This document shows positions 41,031-50,161 of a DNA stretch of 64,000 bases, piece by piece. The notes below the pieces were generated by a model, which was not told the DNA's origin, ran no database searches, and worked only from the letters and a program-made list of their open reading frames with translations. The stretch covers positions 558,001-622,000 of the forward strand of contig NZ_CP024955.1 of assembly GCF_002804065.1 (NCBI RefSeq), given 5' to 3'. The DNA comes from Kyrpidia spormannii. Its GTDB lineage: Bacteria > Bacillota > Bacilli > Kyrpidiales > Kyrpidiaceae. Both the position numbers and the translations under genes were made by a program. Numbering within the stretch: the first letter of the stretch is position 1; every line of letters begins with the position of its first letter.

Positions 41031-41048
41031 CGGCACGATTCTTGCTTA
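41031..41048 (+). promoter_or_regulatory. Sigma-54 (-24/-12) promoter of the biotin carboxylase operon
   Basis: CGGCACGATTCTTGCTTA has GG at 41032-41033 and GC at 41044-41045, matching the sigma-54 consensus except for the first T. It starts 11 bases after the BtrH-like gene and 165 bases before the biotin carboxylase start. Confidence 0.8.
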
Positions 41049-41213
41049 GGAATTCTCTCGGGCATGTCCAGAAGTCTCCAGCGAACCCCGGGGGTGAAGG
41101 CCGGGCCACCGGCGCCCGGCTGCGGTTGTTCAAAGGACGGCTCGTATGATAAATAAACAAGTGTACAGGATTTCGAACAGGTGATGCACGATCGAAGGAG
41201 GAGGTTTGGCACT

Positions 41214-42554
41214 GTGACCTTTCGTAAAATTCTCGTCGCGAACCGCGGGGAGATTGCTCGGCGGATCTTTAGAACCTGCAGGACCATGGGGATCCAGACG
41301 GTGGCCGTGTACTCCGAGGCGGACAAGGGTGCGGTTCACGTTCGAGAGGCCGATGAGGCCGTGTATATTGGCCCCCCTCCCGCCGCCCAGAGCTATCTCA
41401 ATATGGACGCCGTCATCCGGGCGGCCAAAGAAACCGGCGCGGAAGCTGTTCACCCCGGTTTTGGATTTTTATCGGAAAACGGGGATTTTGCAGAACGGTG
41501 CCAGAGGGAGGGACTGGTGTTTATTGGCCCGTCACCCGAAGTCATCCGGGCCATGGGCAGCAAAATCGAGGCCAGGCGGCGGATGCAGGCGGCGGGTGTT
41601 CCCGTGGTGCCAGGTACCGAACGTCCGGTAGACACTTTGGAAGAAGCGATGGAGGCTGCAGAAGGGATCGGATATCCGCTGATGGTCAAAGCCAGCGCCG
41701 GCGGGGGCGGGATCGGGATGAGCCGGGTGGAGACACCGGAAGAACTGAAAAAAACCTTTGAGTCCACCCGAGCCCGTGCGGTAAATTTTTTTGGGGATGG
41801 AGCGTTATTTCTGGAAAAGTGGGTGGAGGGGCCCAGGCATATTGAGGTTCAGGTGGCGGCCGACGCCCACGGGAACGCGGTTCACCTATTCGAACGGGAA
41901 TGTTCGGTTCAGCGCCGACACCAAAAAGTGGTGGAAGAAAGTCCGTCCCCCTTCTTGAACGACGCGATGCGGGAGCGCCTGACGGCGGCGGCCCTGCGGG
42001 GGGCCACGGCCATCGGCTATCGCAACTTGGGTACCATGGAATTCCTCTTTGATGCGAAAGGCAACTTCTATTTTTTGGAGATGAATACCCGGCTTCAAGT
42101 CGAACATCCGGTGACGGAGCTGATCACAGGGCTGGATTTGGTGGAGTGGCAGATCCGGATCGCCGCCGGAGAAAGGTTGCCTGTTCTGGAGACGCCCGCC
42201 CGGCTTGGGGCGGCGGTGGAGTGCCGGGTGTACGCGGAAGACCCCGTCCGTTTTCTGCCTTCACCAGGGACCATTACCGCCTTGGCGTGGCCCGAGGGGG
42301 TCAGGGTGGATACCGGGGTGGAGCAAGGGTCTGCTGTGACGCCGTTTTACGATCCGATGATCGCCAAGATCATCGCCCACGGGTCCACCCGGGAGGAGGC
42401 CCTGGCACGCATGGAACGAGCCTTGTCCGAAACCAGGATTGAAGGTATTAAAACGAATCTTCCATTCCTGTTGGAGGTGATGCGGAACCCTGAGTTTCGG
42501 CGGGGAAGCTATGATACGGGACTCGTCCAAAACATGCAAAACGGCAAGGCGTGA
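41214..42554 (+). CDS. accC: Biotin carboxylase subunit of an acyl-CoA carboxylase
   Basis: This 446-residue ATP-grasp enzyme carboxylates carrier-bound biotin using bicarbonate and ATP. It has an N-terminal domain (KILVANRGEIARRIFRTC), the ATP-grasp glycine loop KASAGGGGIGM, and catalytic segments FLEMNTRLQVEHPVTELI and LERECSVQRRHQK. Its length and ends match free-standing AccC or the biotin carboxylase half of acyl-CoA carboxylases. The GTG at 41214 has AAGGAGGAGG upstream. It starts an operon with a biotin carrier and an enoyl-CoA hydratase and is preceded by a sigma-54 promoter, so it looks like an inducible catabolic carboxylase (for example for 3-methylcrotonyl-CoA or propionyl-CoA) rather than the housekeeping enzyme. 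No carboxyltransferase is encoded nearby. Confidence 0.9.
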   Translation: MTFRKILVANRGEIARRIFRTCRTMGIQTVAVYSEADKGAVHVREADEAVYIGPPPAAQSYLNMDAVIRAAKETGAEAVHPGFGFLSENGDFAERCQREGLVFIGPSPEVIRAMGSKIEARRRMQAAGVPVVPGTERPVDTLEEAMEAAEGIGYPLMVKASAGGGGIGMSRVETPEELKKTFESTRARAVNFFGDGALFLEKWVEGPRHIEVQVAADAHGNAVHLFERECSVQRRHQKVVEESPSPFLNDAMRERLTAAALRGATAIGYRNLGTMEFLFDAKGNFYFLEMNTRLQVEHPVTELITGLDLVEWQIRIAAGERLPVLETPARLGAAVECRVYAEDPVRFLPSPGTITALAWPEGVRVDTGVEQGSAVTPFYDPMIAKIIAHGSTREEALARMERALSETRIEGIKTNLPFLLEVMRNPEFRRGSYDTGLVQNMQNGKA

Positions 42555-42618
42555 GGGGCTTTCATCTCGGTTGTTTCTGATCATTGCGCGCAGTCGAAAA
42601 AAGGGGGGCGAATCCAGT

Positions 42619-42834
42619 ATGGCTGAAGTGAAGGCGAGTATGGGCGGCACGGTGTGGAAGGTTTTGGTCAAACCCGGGGATGTGGTGGAAGCGGGTCAGG
42701 ACGTTGTAATTCTGGAATCGATGAAAATGGAAATTCCGGTCACGGCTGAATCCGGGGGCAAAGTGGTGGAAGTGTGCAAGGGCGAGGGCGAATTCGTGCA
42801 AGAAGAGGAAACCCTGGTTCGCCTGGAGCCGTAA
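42619..42834 (+). CDS. Biotin/lipoyl attachment protein (biotin carboxyl carrier)
   Basis: This 71-residue single domain has the biotinylation motif ESMKMEIP with K36. The preceding GDVVEAGQDVVILE and the following GGKVVEVCKGEGEFVQ form the barrel. It has no N-terminal extension such as that of the housekeeping AccB, which matches the short carriers found in catabolic carboxylases. The ATG at 42619 follows AAAAGGGGGG. It lies 64 bases after the biotin carboxylase gene and 64 bases before the hydratase gene, and should be expressed with both. Confidence 0.92.
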   Translation: MAEVKASMGGTVWKVLVKPGDVVEAGQDVVILESMKMEIPVTAESGGKVVEVCKGEGEFVQEEETLVRLEP

Positions 42835-42898
42835 CACTTAGCCCGCCACGGGCCAGGGGTCCGGCGGGAAGATGATCGGGAGTCGGGGGGAGACGGCG

Positions 42899-43696
42899 GT
42901 GGCAGAAGAGAATCGCGACAATGAAATCCGGGATCCGGTTTTGGTGGAGACCGACGGCCCGGTGGCGATGGTGATCTTGAATCGACCAGAGGCCATGAAC
43001 GCCCTGAATTTTGAAACCCTGGTTTATCTTGGCGATATCGTTGAAGATCTGCGGGGGCGGAGAGATATCCGGGCGGTGATCTTTACCGGAAGAGGGCGTG
43101 CCTTTTGCGTCGGGGCCGATCTTAAAGAGAGGCGTACCCTGGATGAGTGGCAGGTTCGGCGAAACGTTCGTAAAATCCGCGACGTGTTCACGGCAGTGGA
43201 GCGTTTGCCCCAGCCGACCATCGCGGCGATTCACGGCTATGCCTTTGGCGGAGGATTTGAATTGGCACTTGCGTGCGATTTCCGCTTTGCGTCAGAGGAG
43301 ACGGTCATGGGACTCACGGAGACGAGTCTGGCGATCATTCCCGGGGCCGGGGGCACTCAGCGGCTGCCGCGGTTGATCGGTCCCATGCGGGCCAAGGAAT
43401 TGATCTTTACGGCCAGGAGGATTCGGGCCCCAGAGGCCTACGATCTGGGGATTCTCACCGGGTTCGGGTCCGATCCGGTGGCCGAGGCCCGGCGACTGGC
43501 CAAAGAGATCGCCGAGAACGGGCCCTTAGCCGTTGCCCAGGCAAAATTCGCCATCGACCGCGGTCTGGATGCCAGTCTCGCGACTGGGCTGGAGATCGAG
43601 TCGTCGGCCTACGAGGTGCTGATCCCGACCCGGGACCGGGTGGAAGCGCTGGAGGCCTTTAAGGAGAAACGCCCACCCCGCTTCCGGGGGGAGTGA
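42899..43696 (+). CDS. Enoyl-CoA hydratase/isomerase family protein
   Basis: This 265-residue crotonase-fold enzyme has the oxyanion-hole segments GRAFCVGADLKER and IHGYAFGGGFELALACDFRFA and the catalytic-loop region LTETSLAIIPGAGGTQRLPR, with glutamates in the positions used for hydration. It would add water to a 2-enoyl-CoA. Beside a biotin-dependent carboxylase, methylglutaconyl-CoA hydratase of leucine breakdown is a reasonable guess, but short-chain enoyl-CoA hydratase is equally possible. The GTG at 42899 follows GGGGGGAG. It is the last gene of the operon and is followed by a terminator. Confidence 0.88.
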   Translation: MAEENRDNEIRDPVLVETDGPVAMVILNRPEAMNALNFETLVYLGDIVEDLRGRRDIRAVIFTGRGRAFCVGADLKERRTLDEWQVRRNVRKIRDVFTAVERLPQPTIAAIHGYAFGGGFELALACDFRFASEETVMGLTETSLAIIPGAGGTQRLPRLIGPMRAKELIFTARRIRAPEAYDLGILTGFGSDPVAEARRLAKEIAENGPLAVAQAKFAIDRGLDASLATGLEIESSAYEVLIPTRDRVEALEAFKEKRPPRFRGE

Positions 43697-43746
43697 GGAG
43701 ATGGCGTTGGTTTCAGCGGGCATGTCCACGAGAGGGAATCATGGAG

Positions 43747-43770
43747 ACCTCGGCCTAGCCGGGGTTTTTT
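43747..43770 (+). terminator. Intrinsic terminator of the carboxylase operon
   Basis: An 8-bp stem acctcggc/gccggggt with a three-base loop is followed by six T residues. Confidence 0.8.
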
Positions 43771-43963
43771 CGCGCCGGTTACAGTCCTGGCCGGGCCCGG
43801 GTTTGCGTTGCAGAGTGGGGAATCCAAACAGGGCAAGAGAAAACCCTTGACGAATCCTAGAAGGTGGAGAGAAAAAGCGACGCGGCCCGGTGGTCCATGC
43901 TGCGGGCATACGGCCCTGCGGGGCGTGAGGTTGCCCGGGACGACCGGGAATGGGGGATGGGTG

Positions 43964-45655
43964 ATGGCGATCGGGATTAAAGGCAAGGTGTTAGGGCTGT
44001 TCTCGTTGGTGATTATTCTGGGTACGGCGGCGATGGGTACATTTGCGTCGTGGATGATGTCCGCCGAGGTGGAGCAATCGTCAACCCAGAAACTGACGTC
44101 CGATTTGAAGATGGTCCGTGTTTTGATCGATGCTCGGCTCCCCGGCGAATGGTCAATACGAGATGGGCAATTGTATAAGGGTGAACGTCCGGTGGCGGGT
44201 GCCAGCACCGTGGTGGATCAGGTGGCCGGGGCGACGGGTGACGTCGTCACACTGTTTCAGGGCGATACCCGGGTTGTCACCAGTGCCAAATCCGCCGGGG
44301 GAGCTCCAGCAACCGGAACGAAGGCGGCTCCAGAGGTGGTGCAGGCTGTTCTTCAGGGCAACCAATCCTTCACGGGTTATGCGGACGTATTGGGACAGCG
44401 TCAGGCCACTGCTTATGAGCCGCTCAAAGACGCCCGGGGGCAAACGATTGGGATGCTTGGCGTGAGCCTTCCCATGGATCTTTACCGCCAGTTGGAGCGG
44501 GATTTTCAGCTGAAGGTGTTGCTTTTTGGAATTGCGGGACTGGCGGTGGCGATTGCGGTTTCATGGTGGGTGGCGGACCGCATGGCCAAGCCCCTGGTTC
44601 AAGCGACGGCGGTGGCCCGGCGGGTGGCGGAAGGCGATTTGGAGGTCGAGGAGATCAGCCACAGGTCGAAGGATGAGCTCGGGGTGTTGGTGGCAAGCCT
44701 GAATGGCATGGTGAGCAGTCTTCGGGCCCTGATCAAAAAAGTGAGCCACACCGCGGAACAGGTGGCGGCCGCCTCCCAGCAGCTTTTCGCCAGTTCCGAG
44801 CAGATGGTGGATCTCACCCATCACATTGCGGAAAAAATTCAGCAGGTGGCGGGCGGCTCCCAGACCCAGTTGAGACAATCGGAGGAGAGCGCCACGGCGG
44901 TGAGCGAAATGGCGGCGGGCACCCAGCGCATCGCGGAGTCGGCAACCCTCGTGTCGGAGTCCTCTTTGGAGACGGCATCCCGGTCCGAGGCGGGGAACGA
45001 GCGGGTACAGGGCGCCGTTCGGCAGATGGATGCCATCGGACGGTCGGTTCAGGAGTCGGCCAAGGCCATTGCATTGTTGAATGAACGGTCGAAACAGATT
45101 GGCCAAATTGTCGAAGTGATCTCAGGGATCGCGGCCCAAACCAATCTGTTGGCGCTCAACGCCGCCATTGAAGCGGCCCGGGCCGGGGAACACGGGCGGG
45201 GGTTTGTGGTGGTGGCGGACGAGGTCCGAAAATTGGCGGAGCAGTCAAAGGGCTCGGCGGACGAGATCGCCAGGCTCATTGAGTCGATTCAGGCGGACAC
45301 CGGTCATTCGGTGGAAGCTATGGACACGGTGACCCGGGAAGTTCGCTCGGGCATTGAAGCCGTTCAAGAGGCGGGGCGGGAATTCGAACACATCTTAACA
45401 GCGGTGCGGCGGGTGGCCGACCAAATTCAAGAGATCTCGGCCGCCACCGAGGAACTCTCCGCCGGTGCCCAAGAGATTTCCGCAACGGTCAGCCACATGG
45501 CCAAGATTGCCGAGGGGGCGATGGAGACAACTTCCCGGGCGGCGGAAGCCTCGGAGGAGCAATTGGCCGCGATGGAACAGGTTTCGAGCGCTGCCCAGTC
45601 TCTCAGTCGGACGGCCCAGGAATTGCAGGAGATGATTCATCGATTCAAGTTTTGA
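43964..45655 (+). CDS. Methyl-accepting chemotaxis protein
   Basis: This 563-residue chemoreceptor has a membrane helix at about 9-30, a single-Cache-like outer domain (about 31-184; [37 protein letters not shown]), a second helix (about 185-205), a HAMP domain, and a cytoplasmic signalling hairpin. The hairpin tip [40 protein letters not shown] is nearly invariant in the family. It senses a small outside ligand, often an organic acid, and controls CheA. No chemotaxis genes are adjacent. The ATG at 43964 (or the GTG one codon before) gives a normal N-terminus; the frame is open 51 codons further upstream into non-family sequence. Confidence 0.95.
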   Translation: MAIGIKGKVLGLFSLVIILGTAAMGTFASWMMSAEVEQSSTQKLTSDLKMVRVLIDARLPGEWSIRDGQLYKGERPVAGASTVVDQVAGATGDVVTLFQGDTRVVTSAKSAGGAPATGTKAAPEVVQAVLQGNQSFTGYADVLGQRQATAYEPLKDARGQTIGMLGVSLPMDLYRQLERDFQLKVLLFGIAGLAVAIAVSWWVADRMAKPLVQATAVARRVAEGDLEVEEISHRSKDELGVLVASLNGMVSSLRALIKKVSHTAEQVAAASQQLFASSEQMVDLTHHIAEKIQQVAGGSQTQLRQSEESATAVSEMAAGTQRIAESATLVSESSLETASRSEAGNERVQGAVRQMDAIGRSVQESAKAIALLNERSKQIGQIVEVISGIAAQTNLLALNAAIEAARAGEHGRGFVVVADEVRKLAEQSKGSADEIARLIESIQADTGHSVEAMDTVTREVRSGIEAVQEAGREFEHILTAVRRVADQIQEISAATEELSAGAQEISATVSHMAKIAEGAMETTSRAAEASEEQLAAMEQVSSAAQSLSRTAQELQEMIHRFKF

Positions 45656-45760
45656 CCGGTTACGGGTGATCACGGGGACGCTGGGAGGATGGCGGGGCCG
45701 TGAGAGGGTCCGCAGCGGCCCTGATCCCGCCATGCTTCCCCGGTTGAGGCTGCACGGCGT

Positions 45761-45790
45761 TTGACGGAATTCTTTACGGACATTTATAAT
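45761..45790 (+). promoter_or_regulatory. SigA-type promoter of the CNNM/CorC gene
   Basis: TTGACG (45761-45766) and TATAAT (45785-45790) are separated by 18 bases, about 100 bases upstream of the TTG start at 45893. The region around it is AT-rich compared with its surroundings. Confidence 0.65.
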
Positions 45791-45892
45791 TAATTAGTAA
45801 GAAAACGGGTGTGCGAGCTCATGGGTTGTGAGAGCTCAGGGCGCCAAACTTTTTGATAGAGCGAGGTGGCCTCCCCAGGATGGGGATGATCA

Positions 45893-47215
45893 TTGGACAC
45901 ACCTGGTAGTTTGTTCATCAAGATTCTGGCAGTTTTCGGCCTGGTATTGGTGAACGCCTTCTTTGTGGCGGCGGAATTTGCACTGGTAAAAGTCCGCTCA
46001 ACGCGGTTGCAGCAGTTGGCGGCGGAGGGACACTTGCGGGCTCGTTTCGCCCAACGGGTGGTCTCCAAACTGGATGCGTATTTGTCGGCGACCCAGCTGG
46101 GGATTACGCTGGCGTCCCTGGGGCTCGGCTGGTTGGGTGAACCGGCGGTCGCGAGTTTGTTGCGTCCTTTGTTTGCTCTGACCGGATTGCCGGAGTCGAT
46201 CGTGCACACGGTCGCTTTCGCCGTCGCGTTTTCCCTCATCACCTTATTGCACATCGTGTTAGGAGAGTTGGCCCCCAAGTCCCTCGCCATACGACTTGCA
46301 GAGTCAACGGCGTTGTGGACGGCTCTTCCCCTTGCTTATTTTTACAAGATCATGTATCCCGCCATCTGGGTGCTCAATTCTTTTGCTAACCTACTCCTGC
46401 GCTGGATCGGGATCGAACCCGTCGTCTCCGGGCACCAGGCGGCGTACTCGGAGGAAGAGTTGTTGCTCTTGGTGTCGGAAAGCCATCGAAGCGGACTGAT
46501 CGACAGCACGGAGAAAGCTCTCATGGACAATATTTTCCATTTCTCCGATCGCGTGGCCCGGGAGATCATGGTGCCGAGGACGGATATGGTCTGCTTGTAC
46601 CTCGACCGTTCAGTGGAAGAGAATTTTGAAATCGCCCGGGAAAACCGGCACACTCGTTATCCTGTGGCGGTGGAAGACAAAGACCACATTGTGGGCTTTA
46701 TCCACGTCTCAGACCTGTACGTCCAGGGGCTGCAAGCGGGACAAAAGGACCTGCATGGTTTCATCCGCGAGGTGCTCCGGGTGCCGGAGTCGATGGAGAT
46801 CAGCCGAGTTCTGCGGCTGATGCAAAAACATCGCGGCCAGATCGCCGTGGTGGTGGATGAGTACGGAGGTACGGCGGGGTTGATTTCTTTGGAAGATATT
46901 TTGGAGGAGATCGTCGGAGAGATCCAGGACGAGTTTGATGAGGAGCGGCCTCCAGTGGAAACGGTGGGCGATGTGACCTACGTGGACGGCCGTGTGTTGG
47001 TGGAAGATATTAACGACATGTTCGGCCTGGAAATCGACGATTCCGAAGTGGATTCAATTGGAGGCTGGGTGGCCGCTCAGTTGGAAGGGAATCCCCAGGT
47101 AGGGAAATCGGTGACCGTAGACGAGTATGTGTTTGAGATAACGGAAGTCGACAACCTCCGGGTGAACCGCTTGCGGATTCAGCAAATTCCGGTTCAATCC
47201 CAAGTCGAAGGGTAG
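45893..47215 (+). CDS. CNNM/CorC-type transporter with CBS pair (hemolysin-C family)
   Basis: This 440-residue protein has an N-terminal DUF21/CNNM membrane domain of about four helices (VLVNAFFVAAEFALVKVRST, LGITLASLGLGWLGEPAVAS, HIVLGELAPKSLAIR) and two CBS domains (about 205-330, opening FSDRVAREIMVPRTDMVCLY). A CorC/HlyC C-terminal domain follows (VDGRVLVEDINDMFGLEIDD). Bacterial members export or take up Mg2+, with the CBS pair sensing Mg-ATP. Older annotation calls them hemolysins, which is misleading. The start is a TTG at 45893; nearby ATGs are out of frame. It is transcribed alone from the SigA-type promoter at 45761 and ends at a terminator. Confidence 0.92.
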   Translation: MDTPGSLFIKILAVFGLVLVNAFFVAAEFALVKVRSTRLQQLAAEGHLRARFAQRVVSKLDAYLSATQLGITLASLGLGWLGEPAVASLLRPLFALTGLPESIVHTVAFAVAFSLITLLHIVLGELAPKSLAIRLAESTALWTALPLAYFYKIMYPAIWVLNSFANLLLRWIGIEPVVSGHQAAYSEEELLLLVSESHRSGLIDSTEKALMDNIFHFSDRVAREIMVPRTDMVCLYLDRSVEENFEIARENRHTRYPVAVEDKDHIVGFIHVSDLYVQGLQAGQKDLHGFIREVLRVPESMEISRVLRLMQKHRGQIAVVVDEYGGTAGLISLEDILEEIVGEIQDEFDEERPPVETVGDVTYVDGRVLVEDINDMFGLEIDDSEVDSIGGWVAAQLEGNPQVGKSVTVDEYVFEITEVDNLRVNRLRIQQIPVQSQVEG

Positions 47216-47270
47216 GCAGAGAGCAGTTCAGCAAGAGCGGTTGGCGGTCTCTTCTGTCTTCGACGCGTGC

Positions 47271-47311
47271 ACCCCCGATTCCGCCGAACTTGAGGCAGCA
47301 TCGGGGGTTTT
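47271..47311 (+). terminator. Intrinsic terminator after the CNNM/CorC gene
   Basis: acccccgat and atcgggggt form a 9-bp stem with a long loop of about 20 bases, followed by TTTT. Confidence 0.7.
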
Positions 47312-47456
47312 GCCGTGATCTTGTGTCTGGACACAATTCTGTCGAAAGCCGGGGAGCGAAGGGCTGGTCCAGAGAACATCCTTCGCATTGTTTCTGTGAT
47401 AAAATATAACAGATGCGTCCCTGGGGGCGCGGACCGATCCCGGGGAGGTGTAGACT

Positions 47457-47825
47457 GTGAAGGTGATTTTCATTCAGTACGGGATGGGTGTGGATCTTCA
47501 CGGACAGGATGTCACCACGGCCTCCATTCGGGCGGTGCGGGATGCGATCCATCGGAATTCCATGCCTGGACTCCGGGGGGTGATTCCCTCCGGCGACCTC
47601 AAAGACATGATCGTTCGGGTGAAATTGGGTGTTCCGATTGATCCAGCTCAAGTAGATACGGAGCGGGTTCGAGCGGAATTCCCATATGGACGCGTTGAAA
47701 TCCAGGCGGTGCCCGGCGGGCTGGCGACGACGAGTGGTGTGATGTTGACCGAGCAGGGTGACCGCAATGATTTGGCCTATATTGTAGTGGCTGCAGTCGA
47801 GGTCGGCTTCGAGGAGGGAGTTTAA
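47457..47825 (+). CDS. Lin0512 family protein
   Basis: This 122-residue protein begins VKVIFIQYGMGVDLHGQDVT and matches the Lin0512 family of small proteins known from Firmicutes, Archaea and some plants. Conserved segments include AVRDAIHRNSMPGLRG and the Gly-rich end AVPGGLATTSGVML. There are no membrane helices. Its biochemical role is not established. The GTG start has GGGGAGG upstream. A glutaredoxin-like gene begins 3 bases after its stop, so the two should be made together, hinting at a redox-linked function. Confidence 0.85.
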   Translation: MKVIFIQYGMGVDLHGQDVTTASIRAVRDAIHRNSMPGLRGVIPSGDLKDMIVRVKLGVPIDPAQVDTERVRAEFPYGRVEIQAVPGGLATTSGVMLTEQGDRNDLAYIVVAAVEVGFEEGV

Positions 47826-47828
47826 AGA

Positions 47829-48119
47829 ATGTCTTACAGTGTTGCCGTGAAGGATGAACGGCCTCGGGTCACCTTGTATACCAGCAGTTTTTGCGGCAAA
47901 TGTCGATTTGCCCGGGAATTCCTGAATCGCCTCGGGATCCCTTTCGAAGAGGTTCCCGTGTACACGCCGGGGGTTGTGGAGGAGCTGTTGAGCCGAACCG
48001 GCATGATGGCCGCCCCGACGTTGCGCGTAGGACAGGATTACGTAACGGGCTATGATCCGGGACGTTTTACCTTGGCGCTCATCAAGAATGGTTGGATTGA
48101 GGACAAGGAGGACGACTGA
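47829..48119 (+). CDS. Glutaredoxin-like thioredoxin-fold protein
   Basis: This 96-residue protein has the thioredoxin fold of NrdH/glutaredoxin type. After VTLYTSSFCGKCRFAREFLN, with the CGKC active site, come IPFEEVPVYTP and APTLRVGQDYVTGYD, in which the cis-proline (A-P-T) and the glutathione-loop glycine lie in the usual places. It would reduce disulfides or transfer reducing power to a partner. The start lies 3 bases after the Lin0512 gene stop and AGGAGG overlaps that gene's end. The CxxC is of a rare CGKC type, so the electron donor (thioredoxin reductase or a low-molecular-weight thiol) is uncertain. Confidence 0.88.
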   Translation: MSYSVAVKDERPRVTLYTSSFCGKCRFAREFLNRLGIPFEEVPVYTPGVVEELLSRTGMMAAPTLRVGQDYVTGYDPGRFTLALIKNGWIEDKEDD

Positions 48120-48206
48120 CAGCATCCTGGCGGCTGATGGGGGCGTTACCCGAATGTAGGCCGGTCGCTGTAGGGGCAGGGGTGGGCCGGAGGGGGAGGG
48201 GTGCGG

Positions 48207-49952
48207 GTGAACAGAGAGAAAGAGACCTTCGAATTCGATTCGCGCCTGGAATTCGGCGAGGAGTTGCCCACATTATTGGCGGTGATTTGTCGATTAACCC
48301 AGGCCAAGAGAGGGTGGATTACCCTTCGGACGCCGGGCGGTATCTGTAAACGAGTGGCTGCGGTGGACATGCCTGAAAGCCAGAGGCCGGAAGACGGGGG
48401 TGCCGAGATGGAGCACGGCGGATGTCCGTGTTGTTCCGAAAGCGAAGCTCTGCCCCCCGCAACCGCCACCTTTATAACCTGCACGCAGCATCAAGATGAA
48501 AAAGGGAGGCCTTGGGTCCACGCTTGCATTCCTCTCTGGGTGGATGGGCATTACGCCGGGACGATGAATCTCCTTCTCGCCGACGGAGAACCTTCCTTCG
48601 GTCCGGACAGTGAGCTTTTGACCATGGTTCGCCGGCTCATTGAGAGTGTCCTGGAACGAAAGCGCCTCGAGGAGCGGTTGCGTCGCTCCGCGGATTATGA
48701 CTCATTGACCGGTGTATACAACCGCCGGCGATTTCAGGAAAAGCTGGCGGATATCCTGAATCGGACGGACCGGGGGACCTTACTCTTTATCGATTTTGAT
48801 AATTTTAAGGCGATCAATGACAACTTGGGACATCGAGCCGGAGACAAACTGTTGGGCGAATTGATCGGATCCCTGCGCGGGGTTGTGGAGGGGCGCGGGT
48901 TTTTAGGCCGAATCGGCGGCGATGAGTTCGCTTTGTTCCTGCCGGAAGCCACAATTGAAGAGGCCAAGGTGCTGGGAGCGGCCATTGAACGGGTCTTTCG
49001 CCGCCATCGGGTGCTGTTGGATGGACGGCGGGTGATCATGACGGCCAGCATCGGGATCGCCGAGTTTCCCACCTCCGGATCGACGGTGGAACAGTTGTTG
49101 GCCCGGGCGGACACAGCCATGTACACCGCAAAACGGACCGGCGCCCATGTGCATGTGTATGACCCCTTCCAGCTAGAAGAAGTGGCCACCACCCAAGAGC
49201 TCCTGTGGACGACGCGGATTCGGGAGGCGCTGGAAGGGGACGGGCTGTTGCTTTACGCCCAGCCGATCCGGGAACTCCGGTCCGGATCCGTTTCCCGATA
49301 CGAGTTGTTGCTCCGGATGCGGGGCGACAACGGGGAACTCATCAGCCCCAAAGCGTTTCTGGGCGTGGCGGAAAAAACGGATCTTATTCACCGCATCGAT
49401 CTATGGGTCGTGAAAGAAGCGATCCGGCTGTTGGAACAGATGTGCCCGTACCATTCTGACATTTGTTTTCACGTCAATCTATCTGCAAAAATTTTCACGG
49501 ATCCCTCATTTCCGACTTGGTTATCCGGACAACTCAGCCGCAGTCGGGTGGAGGCATCCCGGCTGCTTTTTGAAATCACGGAAACAGCGGCGATTGAGGA
49601 TTACGTCCGGGCGCGGGAGTTTATTCACAAAGTCCGGGCAATGGGATTTCGTTTCGCCTTGGATGATTTTGGAATCGGATTTTCGTCACTGTACTCGCTG
49701 AAATATCTTCCACTCGATGTGCTGAAGATCGACGGCGTGTTCATCCAGGATCTCGTTCATAGCCGGGTCGATCAATCCCTGGTGAAGGGGTTGACCATCT
49801 CCATGCGGGAATTGGGGATTCAAACGGTGGCGGAGTTCGTAGAAGATGAAGAGACGGTGGAGATCCTCCAAAAGTACGGTGTGACTTATGCCCAAGGTTT
49901 TCACATCGGCAGGCCGATGCCGATCCCGGAGATTCTCGATCAGCCGGCATGA
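48207..49952 (+). CDS. Cyclic-di-GMP protein with GAF-like, GGDEF and EAL domains
   Basis: About 581 residues, soluble. The N-terminal 155 residues look like a GAF domain with an inserted Cys-rich loop (HGGCPCCSES and, 20 residues on, TCTQH). The GGDEF domain follows (SADYDSLTGVYNRRRFQEKL, then FLGRIGGDEFALF) with an intact active site but no RxxD inhibitory site. The EAL domain has RYELLLRM, HVNLSAKIF, DDFGIGFSSLYSLKYLPLD and AEFVEDEET, which keep the metal-binding Glu/Asp set. It may both make and degrade c-di-GMP. The GTG at 48207 sits 8 bases from GGGGGAGG; a GTG six bases earlier is an alternative. Confidence 0.9.
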   Translation: MNREKETFEFDSRLEFGEELPTLLAVICRLTQAKRGWITLRTPGGICKRVAAVDMPESQRPEDGGAEMEHGGCPCCSESEALPPATATFITCTQHQDEKGRPWVHACIPLWVDGHYAGTMNLLLADGEPSFGPDSELLTMVRRLIESVLERKRLEERLRRSADYDSLTGVYNRRRFQEKLADILNRTDRGTLLFIDFDNFKAINDNLGHRAGDKLLGELIGSLRGVVEGRGFLGRIGGDEFALFLPEATIEEAKVLGAAIERVFRRHRVLLDGRRVIMTASIGIAEFPTSGSTVEQLLARADTAMYTAKRTGAHVHVYDPFQLEEVATTQELLWTTRIREALEGDGLLLYAQPIRELRSGSVSRYELLLRMRGDNGELISPKAFLGVAEKTDLIHRIDLWVVKEAIRLLEQMCPYHSDICFHVNLSAKIFTDPSFPTWLSGQLSRSRVEASRLLFEITETAAIEDYVRAREFIHKVRAMGFRFALDDFGIGFSSLYSLKYLPLDVLKIDGVFIQDLVHSRVDQSLVKGLTISMRELGIQTVAEFVEDEETVEILQKYGVTYAQGFHIGRPMPIPEILDQPA

Positions 49953-49960
49953 TCAGACCT

Positions 49961-49992
49961 GGTCCCGTCATTCTGCGACGGGGCCTTTTTTC
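49961..49992 (+). terminator. Intrinsic terminator after the GGDEF-EAL gene
   Basis: A 9-bp stem ggtcccgtc/gacggggcc with a seven-base loop is followed by seven T residues. Confidence 0.88.
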
Positions 49993-50161
49993 ATGATGTG
50001 ATGATCAACACGAGAATCCCGCGCGCCAGGACCCGCGAATCGATTTCCCCGCCTGTACCGCGTTGCCCAGGGATGTGCGCCAAATTTGAAACAGGTAGGA
50101 CCCTCGTCCACACTGTTCTCCTTTTTCCCCATAGGTTGTCGGGTAAAGGGGGGACAACAGG

